Origin: Bugula neritina
Taxonomy: Eukaryota; Bryozoa; Gymnolaemata; Cheilostomatida; Bugulidae
Reading direction: 5' to 3'
Length of the DNA: 64,000 bases
Assembly (NCBI GenBank): GCA_964035545.1
Contig: OZ037770.1
Span: forward strand, 11,770,463-11,834,462
In this document: positions 60,301 through 64,000 of the stretch, piece after piece
Layout: each line of letters opens with the position of its first letter
Position numbering within the stretch: the stretch's first letter is position 1
Translations under genes and position numbers: made by a program
Notes under the pieces: generated by a model
Told to the model about the DNA's origin: nothing
The model's input: only the letters and a program-made list of their open reading frames with translations
The model's database searches: none

Positions 60301-63300
60301 CTATATTATTAAAATAATACTTGAAGATTTTGAAATTCATTCATTACTTAGAGCTATAAAGTCAATTAGAAAAAATGTTTAATTTAACACAACCCATGCA
60401 GCTACACTGTATTTTTCATAAGTCAAGCTTGTATTTATTAATTCCAATCGATAGAACAGTCTTGTAACGTCATGCATTTATAGTTTAAAAGTAGCTTCAT
60501 GGCTGAAGTAATGTATCACACTGCATCGTTGTTTTTCTACTTAAATGACCCACATACTTTTTGATGTCCATTTGCTAGCGTGCCTCATCAGCTGTACCAC
60601 ATAATCCTTCTTAAGTTGTATTAAAATATATTGTAGGTTTTCAGCGATATACCTATGAAGGAAGGACCAGCTGCTCCATTGACTGGTTGAGTCAAGCTCC
60701 CATGGATATTGTTTACACCTTTATCATGTTCATTGCAGCATACTTTGTTCCACTGACTATAATTATTAGCTGCTACGGCATCATATTTACTACTGTAAGT
60801 TATTTGGCATGATGTTCATCTAAATAGTTAGCAGCATTATTAGTATATGTTACAACATAAAAGATACATATATACTAAGAGTTTTACTAGTATACATTAT
60901 TAGAATAAAAATAGTTTTCTAATCACTACCAGATAGGCGGTAAGCATATGTTAGGATAAAAGTACATTCCAGGCTTGTTCATTGAAGTAATGATTGACCA
61001 ATGCAAACGGTTTAAAAAAATTGTATCTCCTGAAACACCAAAATCTAAAATTAATATTTAAAAGAACAAAATAAAAGAAAGCTATTTAATGCTTGTGAAT
61101 TTCTATTTTTATAAATTATTAAAAGACACCTACTTTTAAAAAATGTGCGCCAAACATTGGCCTTCTTTATTCCTAGATTTTACGCAAGAGAATGGTAAAT
61201 GTAGCTCTCAGTCAAGCTGCAGCGGGAATTGTCAGCCCTTTGTCAAGAGAAATTTTAGTTAGTGCAATAGTAGACATATTATAGTCAGTTATTGAGTTGC
61301 TGTTGTCAGCTAACACAACATTCATGTTCTAACTATTTCGTTCTCTTAACTACCTGGTTCTTTTGACTACCTTGTTGTCATAACCACCTTATTTTTTTAA
61401 TTACCTTGTTCTTCTACCCACCTTGTTCCTTTAACTACCTTGTTCTAGCTACTCTTCTTCAAAGTCATCATAGTATAATTATAATGTTTTGGTTGTTTTA
61501 TTTATTGAGCCTATACTATGATAGGTGCACATCATTTGATGGTTGTAGTCTTCTAGCACATCGATATGACGTGTTGACTAATGTACGTTTAAGCCATAGA
61601 TGATATGCAGTAATAAAAATTGAAGTTAAAATCATCCAATAATAAATCAATTAATTTTAGTTTAAAGCACTGTGAACAAACATAACATTGATTCAGTTAT
61701 ATTTATTAAAACTTTGTCCAGCACAATATTTTCATGTAATTTAAAAAATTGGTATTTAACAAAACTTTTAAGGAATGTAGAAAATTGGCATAATAACATC
61801 AGGCACCTGTTTAGTTGTTAATTTTAATGTTTACTGTTTATTTATCACAGAATTGCACGTGTCATTTTAATGGTAATACTTCTGGGCAAACATATTTGGC
61901 TTATTTAGAAATATAAATTAAAATAGTGCAATTATTTGTAGTTATGTTATCATGACTTATCAAACAGCTTGCAATTGACTATGCAATAAAAATTAATAAT
62001 TCCAAAAACATTTTTATTAAATTTCAGTGCTTTATTAACTAGTAGCATTTTTCATAGACAATTATGTAGACTAGGTCTCCTGCAGTTATGAAAGTAGACC
62101 TAATTCTATTAGCTATGGATTTAGTATAAACAACATAAATTGTCCCATGATACCATACAAGTATTTATACTATTGCCAGTTACTAAATTATATATCTAAT
62201 ATTTTTCTTTACATAAGATTTGCATTAAATACAATTGAAAAGCTTTGACAATAAAAATAATTGATCTTGTCATATTTTACGCATTTTGTCTTTTATACTT
62301 TGGTGATTAAAATAGTTTATCTAACACTAGCATTGCTGACGCTAATAATGTTTTTATTTGATACATCATTCTGATAACAGCAAAATTTTGTTTCGTGGCG
62401 CCCACACAGTGTTCTTTTAAAATTCAACAACTGGTAAATTGTTCATCCTGCTTTCAATGCACATATTTTTCGTATTCCGTTTCAGGTTAGTAATGTGATT
62501 TCAAACCTTTTATATCGTTGATTATTAATGCCAGGTAGTTAAAAAACAATTAATTATTTTTATATTTAGATAAAAGCCTCAGGCAAGAAGTTCCCTGGAG
62601 ATGAAGCAAGTGCAGTTAAAAGAAGAAAGATTGAAATTCAGCTTGCTAAAAACTTTTTTCTAATAGTTGGTTAGTTTATATTTTAACTTTGATAGCTTTC
62701 ATAATATGATTGAAAAAAAAAGAATTAAATCATGAATTATAACGATGATAACTAATGATTCAACTAACGATAAGCAAATTGTTAAAGTATAGTTGAAGCA
62801 TTCTTTAAACTATAGCAAATTTTCCTTACAGCTAGCAATGAGAGGTAGCAGATTAATTCAATGTTGCATCAAGTCACCTAATCTATGAATTTGCTGATCA
62901 ACTTTTGCCATCATATAAAAGTGTTTTGCAGCATAGAGCATGCAAAAATTCAAAAATACTTTTAGTGTATGCGTATTGTTTCTGTTCAACTTAGTTAGTA
63001 TTCAAAGAAAACTAACTTAGTCAAATATTTCACTTGAACAACTTAATGTTGTGTTATATGTCAGTTAGCATAACAACATTATACTGATACAACATTCATA
63101 GGTGTAAAGAGCCAAATTAAGAAGGAAATTTTAAAAATTGAATAAGCATGTTGTATTTATATCTACAACCACTCTTTATACCATGTTAACAATCAGATTT
63201 TCACTAGAAGTTTATTTATTTAGTTGTGTACATGTTGTTCTGGAGCCCGTATGCTATCGTCTCTATGTGGGGGTCATTTGGCGATCCGAGTGTTATACCA

Positions 63301-64000
63301 GTACCGGCCCGAGGGTTTCCGGCCGTTCTTGCCAAGTTCTCATTCATAGCAAACCCCCTGCTCTATGCTTTGGCCAACAAGGAGCACAGGTAGTTTATTA
63401 TTATACGATATTACATATATAACAATAATTAAAGCAACTGCTTGGTTATATCAAATTTAAAAAGCAAAAGGCCTTTATGAAATATTATTCATAACTTATA
63501 AGAAAAACTTAACTAGAAACCTTTACCAGGAAAACTCCTGCAGGCAACTTTTACCTACAAAAAAACTGCTATACTAGTTGTTCTTTTATTGCTTTAGTAC
63601 TAATCATTTTTGATATAACATAAAACTAATATAACAGAAATGTCTTCAATGAAAACTTTTGAAAACAACGTAGGACAGCGTTTTAGATATTCCAGTCCAA
63701 CAGTTCAACAAGATTAGAACTTATTAATAATAAAAGTGTAATAGCACAGCAGTAGGTATTTTGAAGCAAATATATTAAGTAGCTTTCTCAGACAGTTTAT
63801 AATTCCTCTCCTACTATTATTTAACTTTTATTTAAAACTTAATAATTTTATTTGTGAAGCTTCATTTCATTAAACGACAAAATTTGCCACTCATTGTGTT
63901 TGTGATAAACAATAATGTTTTTGATCTCACACGAATAGGAGGAGGCTGAAAAGATTTTATGGAATCAAAGAGAATAGAGTTCAGCCACCTCCTGACTTCC
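57319..64000 (+). CDS. Opsin (retinal-binding GPCR), C-terminal tail cut by the window end
   Basis: Coding exons 57319-57436, 57842-58048, 59661-59861, 60637-60794, 62570-62669, 63224-63389 and 63939-64000 join in phase to 337 residues so far. Seven membrane helices are visible, for example MLALGTGVGVVLNFSVFGMF (TM1) and IVYTFIMFIAAYFVPLTIII (TM5). The retinal Schiff-base lysine K299 stands in FPAVLAKFSFIANPLLY, exactly six residues before the N of NPxxY, as in rhodopsin. C110 and C188 can form the usual disulphide. Y113 replaces the vertebrate counterion and E183 is the likely alternative counterion. D134-R135-A136 stands for E/DRY. TM6 has LFWSPYA. NKEHRRRLKRF follows NPxxY. The NKE and general look suggest a ciliary- or xenopsin-like opsin; Go or cnidopsin-like groups are not excluded. 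The start ATG is six bases into an exon, so a 5' UTR exon is expected. Confidence 0.92.
61177..61257 (+). CDS. Possible alternative exon in the opsin third intracellular loop
   Basis: Within the intron 60795-62569, a TTTATTCCTAG acceptor precedes an open frame ILRKRMVNVALSQAAAGIVS then PLSREIL with a GTTAGT donor, 81 nt in phase 0-0. An earlier donor (GTAAAT after ILRKRM) would give an 18-nt version. Either insertion would keep the frame and add basic residues next to TM5 (after YGIIFTT), where opsins contact G protein. The gene reads well without it, so it may be optional or spurious. Confidence 0.35.
61325..61447. repeat. Imperfect tandem repeat of about 19-20 bp
   Basis: Repeated phrases like CTACCTTGTTCTTTTAA and CCACCTTGTTCC in the same opsin intron, about six to seven diverged units. 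Confidence 0.75.

Overview
The window is AT-rich animal nuclear DNA: small exons separated by GT/AG introns, (TA)n microsatellites, minisatellites, tRNA-derived SINEs and a hAT-type MITE. The gene content is a very large polycystin-1-like protein, a small protein with cilia-type promoter motifs, and an opsin whose Schiff-base lysine and NPxxY spacing are intact. I think a marine invertebrate is likely, probably a spiralian (lophotrochozoan) such as a mollusc, but nothing in the window fixes the phylum.

Region 1.9-38.5 kb, minus strand. One gene can be traced from a signal-peptide exon (38546) to a stop codon (1946). I joined 47 coding exons by hand. Every junction has GT/AG borders and matching phase, and the sum is 11,532 nt (3,843 residues). 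The order from the N-terminus is: signal peptide; a 1.4-kresidue Ser/Thr/Ala mucin region in one 4.2-kb exon; a 21-nt microexon; two tandem Cys modules; a separate Cys-rich exon; a Thr linker; a third diverged Cys module; a GAIN-like stalk ending in a GPS remnant without cysteines; TM1; a PLAT/LH2 domain; TM2-TM5; a polycystin channel (S1, extracellular TOP domain, S2-S6); and a cytosolic tail with a ZU5-like domain and an acidic end. The combination of a mucin/Cys ectodomain, a stalk with an apparently dead GPS but a furin-like RKKR, and a C-terminal ZU5-like domain is the most unusual thing here.

Region 38.5-50.8 kb, plus strand after about 7 kb of apparently empty intergenic DNA. A phase-consistent exon pair (45717-46479) of unknown function precedes a six-coding-exon gene (48127-50618, 213 residues) with no family I recognise. 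RFX X-box-like motifs lie upstream, so a ciliary role is possible. The two loci could also be one gene, because the frame allows the join.

Region 50.8-57.3 kb holds no convincing gene. It has a SINE split by a 342-bp hAT-type MITE with a perfect 8-bp target duplication, and another SINE just before the opsin.

Region 57.3-64.0 kb, plus strand. Seven coding exons of an opsin are present, with the C-terminal tail cut by the window edge. A possible alternative exon lies in the third intracellular loop. Opsin class (ciliary/xenopsin-like versus another group) needs a tree.

All exon borders are manual predictions without transcript support.
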